Positions 44,292 to 55,693 of a stretch of DNA of 64,000 nt are shown here, piece after piece. The stretch's first letter is position 1. Each line of letters begins with the position of its first letter. This stretch comes from Falciphora oryzae (lineage: Eukaryota > Ascomycota > Sordariomycetes > Magnaporthales > Magnaporthaceae). A program made the position numbers and the translations under genes. The stretch covers positions 143,134 through 207,133 of the forward strand of contig JNVV01000032.1 in the NCBI GenBank assembly GCA_000733355.1. The letters run 5' to 3'. Under the pieces are notes generated by a model. It was not told where the DNA came from, searched no databases, and saw only the letters and a list, made by a program, of their open reading frames with translations.

Positions 44292-44942
44292 GGCTGGTGT
44301 TGGTGCTGTGAGCTCTCCTATTGATCTTACCTTTGGTGCTCTGTAGGACCAGGAAAGAAAACGAGCTGATTTCGGACTCCCAAAGAGATTCTAGTGACGT
44401 GTAGAGGTTTTTTCTCCCTCTAAGCCCGCGTAGAGACAGTTGAGGCACACCTCAGAACCTTTTGGAAGTCCTGTTGGGACCTGTCGTTAGTCGAGACTCG
44501 CAGGTGTTGTTAGTGTTATTGATGTATTCTCAAGGACGTCCTGTTAGAGGGTATTATGGGACAATTTGTACAAGAGGAACTTGGTATCGCCTTTCTGTGG
44601 ACAAAGAAGCCCTTGTACAATGATCGTGGTTTATTTGATACGCCAAAGTCGAGTATGGGTTTTCAACAATGCTCGATTTGAGCCTCATAATAGTCTCGAT
44701 GAATGAAATGGCTATACGGGACAATCCTTCTTGTTCCCACATCCTTTGTTGGACTGTGATTATCACGGGTGAAACTTCAATGTGAGTAGTCTCGACTCTC
44801 TTACGAGAGAACAAAGCGTGGTGATGGGCGGAGGTGACACTGGAATGTACCGGCTGCATCATTCGATATGGCAAAACGTGCTCCATAGATGTATGATGCT
44901 GCAACAGAAGCATCAAATGGGGTCAAAAAGAGATGACCTCAG
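44292..44942. other. Intergenic region, small Cys-rich gene / GNAT gene
   Basis: 650 bases, AT-richer than neighbours, with the small gene's promoter and the acetyltransferase gene's 3' end. A 120-codon minus-strand frame (44554-44916) is not supported. Confidence 0.5.
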
Positions 44943-45804
44943 CTACCCAGGTGACCGTGGACGCCTCAGCATGACAGCAAACCTAAGCTCCTCCACCTCG
45001 CCCTCGGCCCTGACGGTCCTGTCGGCGACCTTGTCGAACCCGAAGCGCGCGTAGACGCGCTCGCCCATGGGGCTGGCCTCGACCCCCGCCCAGGCACCCT
45101 CCTCGTCGGCCAGCCTCAGGCCCTCGGCCACGATGCGCGAGGCGGCGCCCCGCCGGCGGTGGGCGCGGTCCGTGACGAGCAGCTCCATGGCCCACCAATC
45201 GCGGATGCCGGCGCCGCCGTGGAAGTGGTCGCGCCGGACGGCGGCGCTGGCGTCGCGCAGGGCGGCCTCACGCGCCGCGGAGCCGTCGCGCCGGGGCAGG
45301 AGGTTCTTGCGCGCGAGGAGCCAGCGCTCCAGGGATGCGTTGAGGGCTGGGGAGGGGGTTGTGCGGGAATCAGTCAGCAAGGCGGGGGGGGGGGTTGTGG
45401 ATGGAGGATGGGGTTTGGAGGTGAGGGCGGTTTGTCTCACCATCCAGCCTGTTGATCCACGTGTTCTTCTCACTGATGCGCTTGCGAGCCGCGGGGCAGT
45501 CTCCCACGCGCTCCCAGATCCCGTATGAGATGACGGTCCGGGGCCGCCGAGCGGCGGGGAGTGTGGTGGCCTCCGACGTGCTCGGCGGCAGCGGATCATC
45601 GTCTTCTAGCTCGACGACGAGGAAGCGCACGCGGGGGTCGAACATCATCTTCTTGAGCTGGACGTGCCAGAAGAAGACGTTGTCGTCCGGGTAGATGCGG
45701 CGGTTCTGCCACTGGTAGTCGAAGGTCGGGTCGTCCCGGAGCGACGTCACCGTGATCTCGGCGAGCCGCGAGAGGTCTCTGGCTTCGGCTGGTCGGAGGA
45801 GCAT
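44943..45804 (-). CDS. GNAT-family N-acetyltransferase
   Basis: Two exons on the minus strand, 45804-45441 and 45346-44943, with a 94-nt intron, joining to 255 aa. The start at 45804 was chosen because MLLRPAEARDLSRLAEI is the typical beginning of this group; an upstream extension of 88 codons is open but low-complexity. The acetyl-CoA site is MELLVTDRAHRRRGAASRIV (motif A, R/Q-x-x-G/A), followed by the beta5 segment AGVEASPMGERVYARFGF ending in the common YxxxGF pattern. It transfers acetyl from acetyl-CoA to an amine; the substrate is unknown. It lies next to the MFS-TauD cluster but reads in the same direction only as the MFS gene. Confidence 0.82.
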
Positions 45805-46923
45805 GTTGCCACGGCATTCCCTGGTCCGGTCTGAGGCTTCTGCCTTTCCATCTTGGTCAGATGCCGGGAGTGGCCTTTTATCTCCCTCCTCGGCCTCCTT
45901 CCCCTCGTCTTCTAAACCTCCAGCTCTCTCTTGTACGCTCGTTTGTTGCGCGTCTGGCGATGGCTTGCCCAATGAGATCCTAGGCTTTCTTGCGACCATG
46001 CAGCTTGCGAGGCACGCCTCCCACCGGCTCGCCATCCGCGCAAACCGAGGGAGGGCTCGTATCGGCATTGTAAGGGCAGCATATCACTGCGGGTTGTGAC
46101 GTATCATTGCCGGTGGGAAGAACGGAGCAGCGACAAGAAGTAGAAAACGAGGGAAAACGAGCGCGCCATATGTTCTTCGTATCGACGATGTCACATATCG
46201 CAAACGGGCTGCCAACTAACGCAGCCGGTGAGCGGCTGGGGAGGGTGCATGTGTCCGCTCCACGGGGTGCTTATGGATGCGGAGCGACGCCGGCCCAAGC
46301 CGTCTGTCACTAGATAGGGGGCTGTGAATCCTTGTTTGCAAGTGGTTGGCCAATCGAGGATGGGGATAGCTACAGGAAAGGTCAGGATGCCACGCGAGAC
46401 AAGGGGCTCGGTCGTGCCGGCCAGCACAGGCAAATGCATTCAAAGTGGCGGGAACATTTTTATTATCGCACATCCGACTACCCCTGAGTGACCCCGGAAA
46501 TACCCTGGGATATTATGCGGCTTGCTTTCGAGCTCGCTTCTAAGCTCCCAGGCTAGAAGCACCAACGGGCGCCACCGCGCCTCGCCCTAGTCGAAAATCA
46601 GCCCAGGTCTTGTGCACCGCTCTCGATGGAGGGTAGCGAGCTGTTCGTGACGGCAGCTTTGTTTGTCAGGTCTTTGTCAAGCTGCCCAAAATCGGAGACC
46701 CAAGGGGCCGGTTCGCCAGCTCGTGTTCCGGTGTGGCTCCCTGTTGACCGATTCCCACATCGGTCCAAGGTTGGCGGATCCGGCTGCAAGACGGCCACGC
46801 GGCACACATTGTGTGCAGGAACTCCCCCATTGGCCCACCTGCTCCTCACCGCGTCTGCCCTCGCATCCAATGGGTCTTGGGTGGCAGTGCCCCATGATGA
46901 CAGGGTTCATTGACCGCACATGC
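45805..46923. other. Intergenic region (1.1 kb), GNAT gene / MFS gene end
   Basis: Holds the acetyltransferase promoter and the MFS 3' end. The left 265 bases are open in frame with the acetyltransferase, giving a Glu/Lys-rich peptide that is probably untranslated. Confidence 0.5.
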
Positions 46924-49465
46924 TCAACCCTCCGCCTCTCTGAGCTTCAGAGCCCCGAGAAGACTGAAAAGGATGAGCCCCGACGCGAGGGCTGGCAGCG
47001 AGTAGGACACCCGGTCAGCGAACCGCGCGAGATCGGCGGGATGGGGCCGTGGCTGTGCAGCCGTACGTACAGTAGTCGCTCTGGATGGAGCCAGCGAGGG
47101 CATCGAATATCTTGCTCTTGAGTTCGCTTGGGAGCGACCGCGCATAGTTTAGGCTTTCCAAACTCCTCCGGATAACCTGCAATAACCATTAGGAGGCAAG
47201 CGTCCCAGAAAAAAATCAAGGAGTTTAACGGAATGTGGCCTACCTCATCTGTCACCGCAGGGTCGTTTGCAAGCCTCAGTCTCACCATCGAACGCATTAA
47301 AGCGGTTGATACGGTGATGGAAATGTCGGCTACAAAGGCAAGGACGAGATCAAAGGTGGTGTACATAGGTGGCTGGTCTGATGTTGGTGTAAGCCATGCG
47401 GAAGGAGGATAGGCGGTCGGCAACACTGCGACCACAAAGATGGATGACCCCATGGTCAGCCCACTTACCGATCTTGTCGACGACCGAGAAAAGGGCGGTG
47501 ATCAAGCAATTTTCCACAACACCCATAGCGAATCCGACCGCCGCTAACAGGGCTATGTAAGCCATGGCACCCGTGGCTACGGTAGGCAGACGGGGACGGC
47601 TCAGTCGGTTAGCTGTATGAGCGATGCTTCGAGGCTATGACGCGGCATTGGTGCGAGACTCCTTACTGGTGGATGTCAATGCCAGCATAGAGTAGACGGC
47701 TGCGAGGACTGCCATGTTGACCATGAGCAGCTTCTTGAACCGCTTAGTTTGCTTGATGTTGATCCCAGCGAGGATGGCACCGAGAGGCCTGGCAGCAAAG
47801 ATAACGGAGAGTGCCCAATCTTTGAGTATGGCTGCGCTTTGGATATCGATATAGAGTGATAGATTGAAGATGACCTTTTGGCAGAGCATTGGTTAGTGCC
47901 GTGCCCCAAAGGGTGCTCCAAGGTACGGCAAGCATAACGGATGGCGAGAACTTGCCGAGTTGTAGGCAAATACGACGCCTGCAGCAGCGGCGATGACCAT
48001 GAGCGCATTTTTATTGGTCAGTAGCCCTATGGGAATGATGGGCAGGGCCGCCTTGGACTCAACCCAGCAAAAAAGTGCCAGGAAAATCGGAGAGATGCAG
48101 AGAAGGGTAATTTCGAGGGGATGGTCCCAGGGAAGTATCTCTCCACCCAAGCTGATAGCCATGAGAGGGGCGACAACAGCGAGGATCAGAGTAGACGCGC
48201 CCAGAGCATCAAACGGGCGCTGCCTCAAGCTCGGCATAGGGGGCAGCAGGTCTATGCGCGCACTCCGGGTGAAGATGATACTGGCGGTAACTAGAGCACA
48301 AGCCACGAACATCATGGCGTATTCGGCATCAAATGTTCTGCCGGTCGCCAATCCAGTCAGTGTCTTGGTTTGTTTCTAGCATGTGGAATTCTGGCGGACA
48401 CAAACTTACGCCCGCCAGCCAAACCTGGAAGCAATGGAGGAGCCAAGGGGTCCGCCTGAGATCTCGGCCAAGGTGCCCGTCACAAGGACTCCGCTTCTCC
48501 AGAGCGGAATCTCGGTAACGCTAACGAGATCTACATTATGGTTTAGAAAAGTCGGCCCGGCCCTTTCGGAGAAATATGCTAGGTCCTTGTTACTTCCTAT
48601 GAAGGTGTTCAAGGGAGCTCACCACTGATTATTATGACTGTCAACAACGAGAGGCCTGATTTACCCAGGCCGACAACGACTCGCGAGAGCACCAATGCCC
48701 AAATGTTTGATGACAGCGAGCATGACAGGAGACCCTGGGCACAGAGCCAAACAGCAGCCAGGAGAGGTAGCTGGACGCCATGGGAGAGTGATATGTGGCC
48801 GTACTGATGGCAGGGGAGGGGCTCTAGTCAGCATAATACGAGAGTAGCGTCTCATGGACGGCCTAGCACTGCAATCAAGGGGGACTGACAAGGGGTTGCG
48901 AGGCCGATTCGCTGATGGAGCCGGCGAGGACAATCCACACAGCGTTGCCGAGGTTGTTCAGGTCCGAAGCTACGCCATTAGGTAATGATCAGATCGGTTA
49001 TCGACAGTGGAGAGAGCAGGGCTACTATGTAGGAAACCAAGGGGCAGGGCTACGGACCGATTAGCTTGTTGTAATTGGTGACGAGGAAGGCCAAGTCAAA
49101 TGACTGGGCGAAGGAGCTGCAGGCAATGCAGCCGATGTGTGTGGAAATCTTGGTTAGTGCATGCATTTACTACGTCGTCCTGCCTATGAGGTATCGAGTA
49201 TCATGCCGCTACCACGGGTTCTCTGCCTGCCAGGACGACAGAGGGTTACAGCAGAGAAGTCAGAGAGAAAGGGGGCTGCAAACCCCACGACGAGGCCAGC
49301 AGCCAACAAAACAAGAGCCACCCTGCGCCGGCCTGGGCTGCGGCCCTCTGCAGCACTCGGACGTGCCAGATTGGGATGTCCGTAGAAGAGGACTTGCAGG
49401 TCGTGCTCGGACTCAGACAAGAGCGCGGTTCTGTCCGAGACGTGGCCGGGAAGGGTCGACGCCAT
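46924..49465 (-). CDS. Major facilitator superfamily transporter (multi-exon)
   Basis: About ten exons on the minus strand, ATG 49465 to TGA 46924. The cytosolic N-terminus is followed by membrane segments VALVLLAAGLVVGFAAPFL, NAVWIVLAGSISESASQPLY (family motif region before GHISLSHGVQ), LPLLAAVWLCAQGLLSC and WALVLSRVVVGLGKSG. Later come FDAEYAMMFVACALVTASII, STLILAVVAPLMAISLGG and further pairs up to LILFSLLGALKLREAEG. That is consistent with 12-14 segments. One intron must be GC-AG (47955-47875, 81 nt, donor GCAAGT, branch CACTAACC); the rest look GT-AG. First-exon boundary is uncertain. It is probably a drug/metabolite exporter of the DHA type; the substrate is unknown. The start faces the zinc-cluster regulator across 1.17 kb. 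Confidence 0.8.
47875..47955 (-). other. GC-AG intron in the MFS gene
   Basis: Donor GCAAGT after codon TCG and acceptor AAAAG. The branch site CACTAACC lies about 20 nt before the acceptor. Both flanks join in phase 0 to continue a membrane segment (VVFAYNS then VIFNLSLYI). No GT donor fits. Confidence 0.75.
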
Positions 49466-50180
49466 TGTCTCAACAGGTTAAGTGCGGTTCGAGGAGGGGG
49501 GACGGACGAGCGGCTTCCCGCTTCGAGTAACACCGGGAGGGTAAACGATCTCCCAGAATAGCTCGCGGCCACATCGTCAAGCTTGAGAGTCGGGCGAGGA
49601 GGGTACTGGAGAAAAAAAAAGACAAGGCAAGGCAGCAAGGAAGGCCCCTGGTGGTCTCAGCGTGATGGCCGTTGGGTGGATGGTGGAGGTATTTATTCGA
49701 AGCCTGACGACTCTCTCAAAGCGGGTCATGAAAGACATGCAGTGCAGGTGGATGCCTGGACAGTGCCAATGCTCTGCTTGTTGGAGGGTCCTCTAGATAT
49801 GAGCGACTTCCTCCAGAGGGATTTCCAGCCCTCCATGACTCTATGGAACGTGTTTCTGCAGCCACCCATCCCGTCCCGCCTCCTCCGTCTTTCACGGCCG
49901 GCAGAAGTCCGGTTGGACGGGAAAGACTTGGAATGGAGCTGAGCTTCAGACGGGAGGAAGTCGCGCCGCGGCGCTGGGCGTGGGGTGCTGCCAGCCCCAG
50001 CAGCCCCCCATTCCCAAAGAGGCAACCGGTAAGACGGCAGCCAGTCAACGGCGAGCAGGTAGCAGGGCCTGCCCCGTTGGGGAAGGGAGCGCCGGGGAGC
50101 ACCCAAAACCAGACAGGCATGACGGAAGACGGCAGGCGTCCTCGGCTGGCTCTTAGCCGACAGGCACCATACCAAGACTG

Positions 50181-50232
50181 GGCCTGGGCTGGCTGGGCAC
50201 GCTGGGCTGGCTGGGCTGGCTGGGCTGGTGCT
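50181..50232. repeat. Minisatellite, GGCTGGCTG-type units
   Basis: Imperfect tandem units of GGCTGGGCT/GGCTGGCTG, interrupted once by CACGC. Confidence 0.8.
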
Positions 50233-50418
50233 GCACCCATCCCGGGCGTCGGGGGCTCCTGCCCAACCACGCCACGGTCCTCTTGGGGTTTCTGACGAAT
50301 CAGGACCGCTCATACCAGACCCAAGCATTGAGGCACCCATCGGGCTTGCTTTCGCCAACTGCGCGTGGAAGGAGGACTGAAGTCGAGTGACCGCGCCCAG
50401 GCACGCCAGCACCGCCAA

Positions 50419-50445
50419 CACCACCACCACCACCACCACCACCAC
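50419..50445. repeat. CAC trinucleotide microsatellite
   Basis: About nine CAC units upstream of the regulator's start codon. Confidence 0.85.
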
Positions 50446-50636
50446 AACGATCACCCAGTGACTGTGCCACAAACAGACACACCACCCACGCACCACGCAC
50501 CGTACACCACACCCTCCCTTCCTACACCCTCGGCCGTCATCGGCCCACCCCTGCCCTCCGGATTCTCTCACGCGCATTCCCAGCGACAATAGCCGCTGCC
50601 GAAGCCCCCGCCATCGCCTGGATCAAGCCGTGCTAT

Positions 50637-53600
50637 ATGGAGGCCGACCACGGCGATCGCTCCAGTGGTGGGCCTGATGCCACGGCCCATGCGAGCGGCG
50701 GCATGGCGCACGACAGCGGCCCTTTTCCTCCTCTCCAGCCTGCCGTTGCTGTTGGCGCTGCCGAACTGCCACACCCGCCGTTGCATGCGCTGAGTCCCTT
50801 CCACGTCGACATGGCCAGGGCGGCGCTCGCGGGTGCCACATCAGGCGCGCCGCCGCCCTTTGACAACGCGCTGCCAGTTCCCGCCGCGCCCACATTTGTC
50901 TTTCCTGCGTTTTTCCCCTTCCACCCGGGGCCTGCCATTAGCCACCACCATCAGACCCACCCCCCAGCCATGCCGTGTGACCCCAGCTCGTGGGACTGCG
51001 CGGATGCAGAGCGCCTGGGTAGGGATTCGGCCCCCTTCGCCAGCCAAAGCCCCGTCCGCGTGGCACTCTTGGCCTGTGTCGTGGGCGGGCACGACGGTGA
51101 GCTAACACGTGTGCTACCCATCATGCAGGCTCTCCCTCGCCGTGGTGTAGCGTCAGTTCCCCGGCAGACGTTGGCCATGACGTTGGAGCTTCCGAGGGGC
51201 TATCGCACCATCTTTATGCGCCAGCCCTGGTTCCTGCCGCTGCCGCTTCCTTGCCCAGTGTGCCCGTCTCTGGTACCGACGCCGCTCGCCTCGGGGTCGA
51301 CTCCGGAACCGCCAAAACCGACGGCAATGACGAACTGCGACTTGCTGTACCGCCACCCCTGCGTGGAGGGGCCGCACAAATCCACCTGGTTGGGCCCACG
51401 GTTGACGACATGATTTCCTTTTCGACGAACCTGTCCAACTACATGCCGGCTTTCTCTGGGCCAGGTCACTTCGAGCAGCCTGCTCCCATTGGCCCGGAGC
51501 CGCTACGGCAGTCCCCCGAGCCGCTGCCGGATTCTGGCTGGCCATCCGACTATGCTTGGCATCCCACGTATCTGAGTAGCTTCACAGATCCTTCCGACTG
51601 CCCTCTGGAGGGCCGACCGCATAGTCCCTCCGGGAATGTGACGACACATGTGTCTCCGCATCCTACCCAGTCCACGAGAAGCGAAATCATTTCCACACGG
51701 CCTCAGAAGGCTGCTGCGTCCTTGTCTGGTGTTGATCCGCCCCGGGGGTCCCCCGTCTATGCTGCTCCTTCCGGGCCTTCTCGGCGTAGTCAAAATCGCC
51801 AGAAGATGAAGCCGTACATGTCCCAGTTCCCCACATCCTCGACAAAGAGGAAATCCTTTTCCCCAGGTCGTCGACAGGAGGTAGCCGAGACCAGAAAAAA
51901 CGGCGCCTGCTTTACCTGCAGATTGCAAAAGGGACCTGTAGGTGTTTCACACAGTCTTGCCTGCCGCTCGCCTCTACGGACGACATATCATGTCTGTGTG
52001 AGTGCTCTGTGCTAAAACCCACCCCACAGTGCGGCGGCGGCGGTATTGGTACCAGCGGTCCCTACGGCGACCGCCCTGCCTGCAAGACGTGCCGAGATAG
52101 GCAGGAGAGAAATACGAACCCGGAGCTGGTAGTCCTGTGCTACAGACTGGATCTCAAAGACTGCTGCGTTTTCAGGAGAGGCAAGCAAAGCCCTGTTCTG
52201 TGACCCCTTGGCCCCCATCCCCCCTCTCGTATCTAGCTGTGCCAAATACGCTGCTGACACGAATACCTTGGTCTTGAAGCATCCCCGCTCCACCGAGTCG
52301 AAGGAAGGGAGACTATGTGCTGGGATTCCTCAAATGCAGGGATCACGCTGCTCCAGGTCAAGATGACGGGTCTAATCAGGACCAAGCCCCTGGAGGTGCA
52401 GTGCCGCTTCTTTCATAAGGTGGATACCGACCGCGTTGACAAGAACATCGGAGGCTCAAATCCCGGCGAGGTCTGGAGCCTCCCACCCTTTGCCGCCACA
52501 AACTTTGCGGAAATCAAGAGGACTCTGGATGAGGACTCTCTCGGCTGGTGTGATGGCTTCATCGGCGCACTCCGAAGCCCCCATCCTAGCCAAGAGACTG
52601 AAACGCTTGCGGAATGGCTTCACCTGGCGCGGCAGTACGCGGTAAGCCATGATTGGTGCCTCTGTAGTCGGCTGCCGACGTGTCAACCGCCGCGCCCGTT
52701 TTGAGAGGTCGGCTAACGGCGTCTGTTGGTTTGTTACCTCACAGGACTGCCAGCCCAAGTCTCTGACATACCGTGCCCTGCAGCTGTGGACGGGGGCGAA
52801 TCTTACTCAAGTCGAGAGGGGCCTCATGGGTGAACAGACACTGGATATCCACCAGGTGCAGGACGAGAAGTCAGCACTCAACGGCCTCATCCCCATCCCT
52901 CCCATGCTCGACCTCCAGATCGACACGGTGATTATAAGGTGGATGTGTGTGGTGCAAGACGACTTGATGAAGGATCTCTTCAAAAAGATACGTGACAAGG
53001 ATAAGCAGCACTTTCTGGACATTTTCCTCGCCGTTTTCGTGCTTGCCTGTGCAGCCGAGTGTGTGGCATGCGAGCAGAGGGAATACGTAAAGGAATATGA
53101 AACCTCTGTGGCAGGTCTCCCACTTTGCAGACAGGATGGGCTAGGGGCCATCTATCCCTTATCTGGCAGCACGCGAATAGCTAACTTCGAGGCCATTTTG
53201 ATTACAGGAGGCAGGGGTCTACCGTTATGTAAAAGATTGGTCCGACAACATGGTGTCCCACCTTTCCTGGTCGGTCCGCCACCTGATATACACTTTTAAG
53301 AAAGGCGCAGAACACATCATGCCGGTCGGGCTGCCGTCCCTGCCTAAGGCGGCTGGCATGGCCAAGCTAAGCGAGAAGCACCAGAGCAGCCTACGGGTCA
53401 CCCTGGAATCCTTGAGTAAGTCCTTCCTGCCCACCACCACCGCCGCCACCGCGCGCTATCCCTTGCACCCTTACTCCATGTATTTGTCGAGCTCCACGCT
53501 ACGCGCCTCACAACCATTGGAACAGAACTGCCGGGCCAGTGAGGACTGTTATGGATACATGCTGATGACGGTGGACGCCCCCTCCATCAAGCAACGGCGA

Positions 53601-53710
53601 GGACCACTCCAATCAGGTTGGAGTACACCACCACTACCGGTGTCAAGTCGGAGCTTTGTTGGATTATACCCTTGCTAGAGCATGTCTGCGAGAGACGATT
53701 TGCCGGCTGA
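50637..53710 (+). CDS. Zn(II)2Cys6-type transcriptional regulator with expanded Cys spacing
   Basis: Multi-exon. Exons 1 and 2 (50637-51075, 51129-51937) and the start of exon 3 (52030) join so that the Cys cluster reads C-x2-C-x6-C (residues 407, 410, 417), then x16-C-x2-C-x15-C (434, 437, 453), within RKNGACFTCRLQKGP, PACKTCRDR and VVLC. The first half matches a zinc-cluster DNA-binding domain; the second spacing is wider than the usual Gal4 pattern. About 400 N-terminal residues are Pro/Ser-rich. After the cluster come RLDLKDCCVFRR, LEVQCRFFHKVDTD, ALQLWTGANLTQVERGL and a helical end (SELCWIIPLLEHVCERRFAG), stop TGA 53708-53710. Later exon boundaries are only approximate, and a GC-AG intron after 52182 is possible. 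Likely regulator of the adjacent cluster, by position. Confidence 0.68.
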
Positions 53711-54060
53711 GCAAATAGCATCGACCCACCATTCATCACGCGCCCACGTAGCTTTCGCGATGCTTGCATTAGAGATGGTGTGTAGGGTGCGGGGAGGTTA
53801 AGAGTCACTACTGGCATGGCTGCGGACAGAGCCGCATTGGCTGACGCCCGGTGGAAGTGGGTGAAAGCCTTCGAATATAGACTGATAGGCTTGGGCGGGA
53901 CGGGCCTAGTGGATTTGGGCGCCGCTCGAGCCGACCCTGATTTTTGCTCACATTCTCTCCTGCTTTGTTCGGCTAGGCACTTTCGAAGTACGCACTTAAA
54001 GGTCGGTTGCTCAACACAGTCAGTTGCAAACCTTCTCGGCTCGGTAGAGCCCTCTTCATC
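53711..54060. other. Intergenic region, regulator / TauD-type gene
   Basis: 350 bases containing the dioxygenase promoter. An upstream frame (53816-54064) ends just after the true start and is not supported. Confidence 0.5.
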
Positions 54061-55693
54061 ATGAACACCATGCCGGCTGCTGCAGCAACCGCGACTGCCA
54101 CGCCTGAGCCGCGCTACTACGTGTCAGCTCGCGAGACGGACCGGATTCTGTCCCGCTTGTCAGCATGGAAATCCAGCTCATCAATGCCCGAGGAGCTTGG
54201 CCGGAGCGGCTTCCCGTCCTTGCTTAGGTCTCCGCTGGCGTGGAAAGGCACTGAAGTATCGGCTCGGGAGGATGAGTGGCTTGCAGTCCTTACTGAGCGG
54301 GACGTGAAGAGCATCGAAAGTGGCCTTGCTCACTTCCGTGGTACGTACAGGCCGGTGATGATCCTTCTGGTCTGGCGATCTAGCTGACGAGCTGGCCGAA
54401 CTCGACATGGCCAACACAACAACCAGGCTTGAACCTTGATCCGCCCTCGATCTCGCCCGAAACCTTCCCACTACCTACCGAACTCAAGGCCCGCTTGGAT
54501 GGGATCTCGGCTACTTGCTACGACGGCATCGGGTTCACGGTTCTTAGGGGCTTGGACCCCGAGAAGTACTCCGAGGACGACAACGCACTGATATTCATGG
54601 GAATCTCGGCTAATGTCGCCCCTATCCGAGCTTTTCAGGATCGGAAGAGAGCCCAAGTCCTATGTCAGTCCTCCCGTGTGCAGATGGTTACACGAATCAA
54701 TGAAATCACACCTTCTTTACCTTGAAAGCTGCTTACAAATAATGCAAGGCCACGTCGTCAACGCCGCGGTCAACATGGAGAAGGAGAAAGTTACGTCGCC
54801 GGGGTTTACCGACGGTGCAATGGCAAGTGAAATCCCAAGGACCATCCCCTGTTGTTAACACTCCGAGGCTATCGGTTCCTAACAAGGCTCTCAACATTGA
54901 CACAGAGCTTCCACAACGACGAAGGAGAGATACTCGCCCTATACGTCAGGGACGGGGCTGAGACGGGCGGGAGGACCCAGATCGCGAGCGGGTGGCACCT
55001 CTACAACGTCCTCGCCGGCAAACGCCCAGACATCATCAAGAAACTCGCCGAGAGTTGGGTTCTTGACTCGTAAGTTTTTACTTGTTGACTTTATAGACCG
55101 GAGGTGTAGAGAGGAGAAGAAAGAAGCGAATCGACAAGAAGAAGGAAAGAGATTTCAGCTGACGACAAGTCGCTGCTAGATTCCAGGACTACTCCGAGTA
55201 CCCGCCCACGCCGGCACCTTGCATCCACGTCAAGGATGGCAAGGTCATGTTCACCTTCTCGCGGTACCCGCTGACGGGGTTCGGGCCGAACCGGAAGCGC
55301 AACAAGGCGCTGCCGCCCGTGAACGAGGAGCAGCTGGAGGCGCTGAACGCGGTCGAGGTCCTCGCTCGCCAGGACGCGTTTGCCCTGCCGACGCGCAAGG
55401 GCGACGTGGTGTACATGAACAACCTGGCGCTGCTCCACGGCCGGGAGCAGTTCACGGAGAAGCAGCCGGGGCCCCAGGGCGAGCAGCAGGAGCAGAATGG
55501 CAGGGCTTTTACGCAGCGCCACCTCCTCAAGCTCTGCCTCCGGGACCCGGCTAGATCCTGGGCGGCGCCGGCGTCGCTGATGCCGGTCTGGGAGAGGATC
55601 TACGGCAGCAACCAGCCCGACGGGTCGCGCGAGGAGCACTGCTGTCTTCAGTACGCTCCGGGACAGGAGTCTCAGTGGGCTCGCAACGGCTGA
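54061..55693 (+). CDS. TauD/TfdA-family Fe(II)/2-oxoglutarate dioxygenase
   Basis: Five exons: 54061-54340, 54427-54663, 54749-54822, 54906-55069 and 55180-55693, joining in frame to 422 aa. Metal ligands are the HxD pair in SFHNDEG (His200, Asp202) and the distal His338 in LALLHGRE, with Arg340 in the likely 2-oxoglutarate site. Conserved segments are CYDGIGFTVLRGLDPEKYSE, IFMGISANVAP and GDVVYMNN. The third intron is GC-AG (54823-54905). Such enzymes hydroxylate or desaturate small molecules; close fungal relatives occur both in sulfonate use and in secondary metabolism. The substrate is unknown. Its position next to a regulator, an MFS exporter and a ferric-reductase-like enzyme suggests a pathway role. 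Confidence 0.85.
54823..54905 (+). other. GC-AG intron in the TauD-type gene
   Basis: 83 nt with donor GCAAGT after ATG and acceptor GACACAG. Joining in phase 0 gives GFTDGAM followed by SFHNDEG, placing the metal-binding motif directly after the splice. No GT donor gives an open frame here. Confidence 0.8.

Larger units (their letters stand above)
49466..50636. other. Divergent promoter region, MFS gene / zinc-cluster regulator
   Basis: 1.17 kb between two divergent starts, a natural place for shared control of the cluster. It contains a TGGGCTGGC minisatellite and a CAC microsatellite. No gene is supported. Confidence 0.55.
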
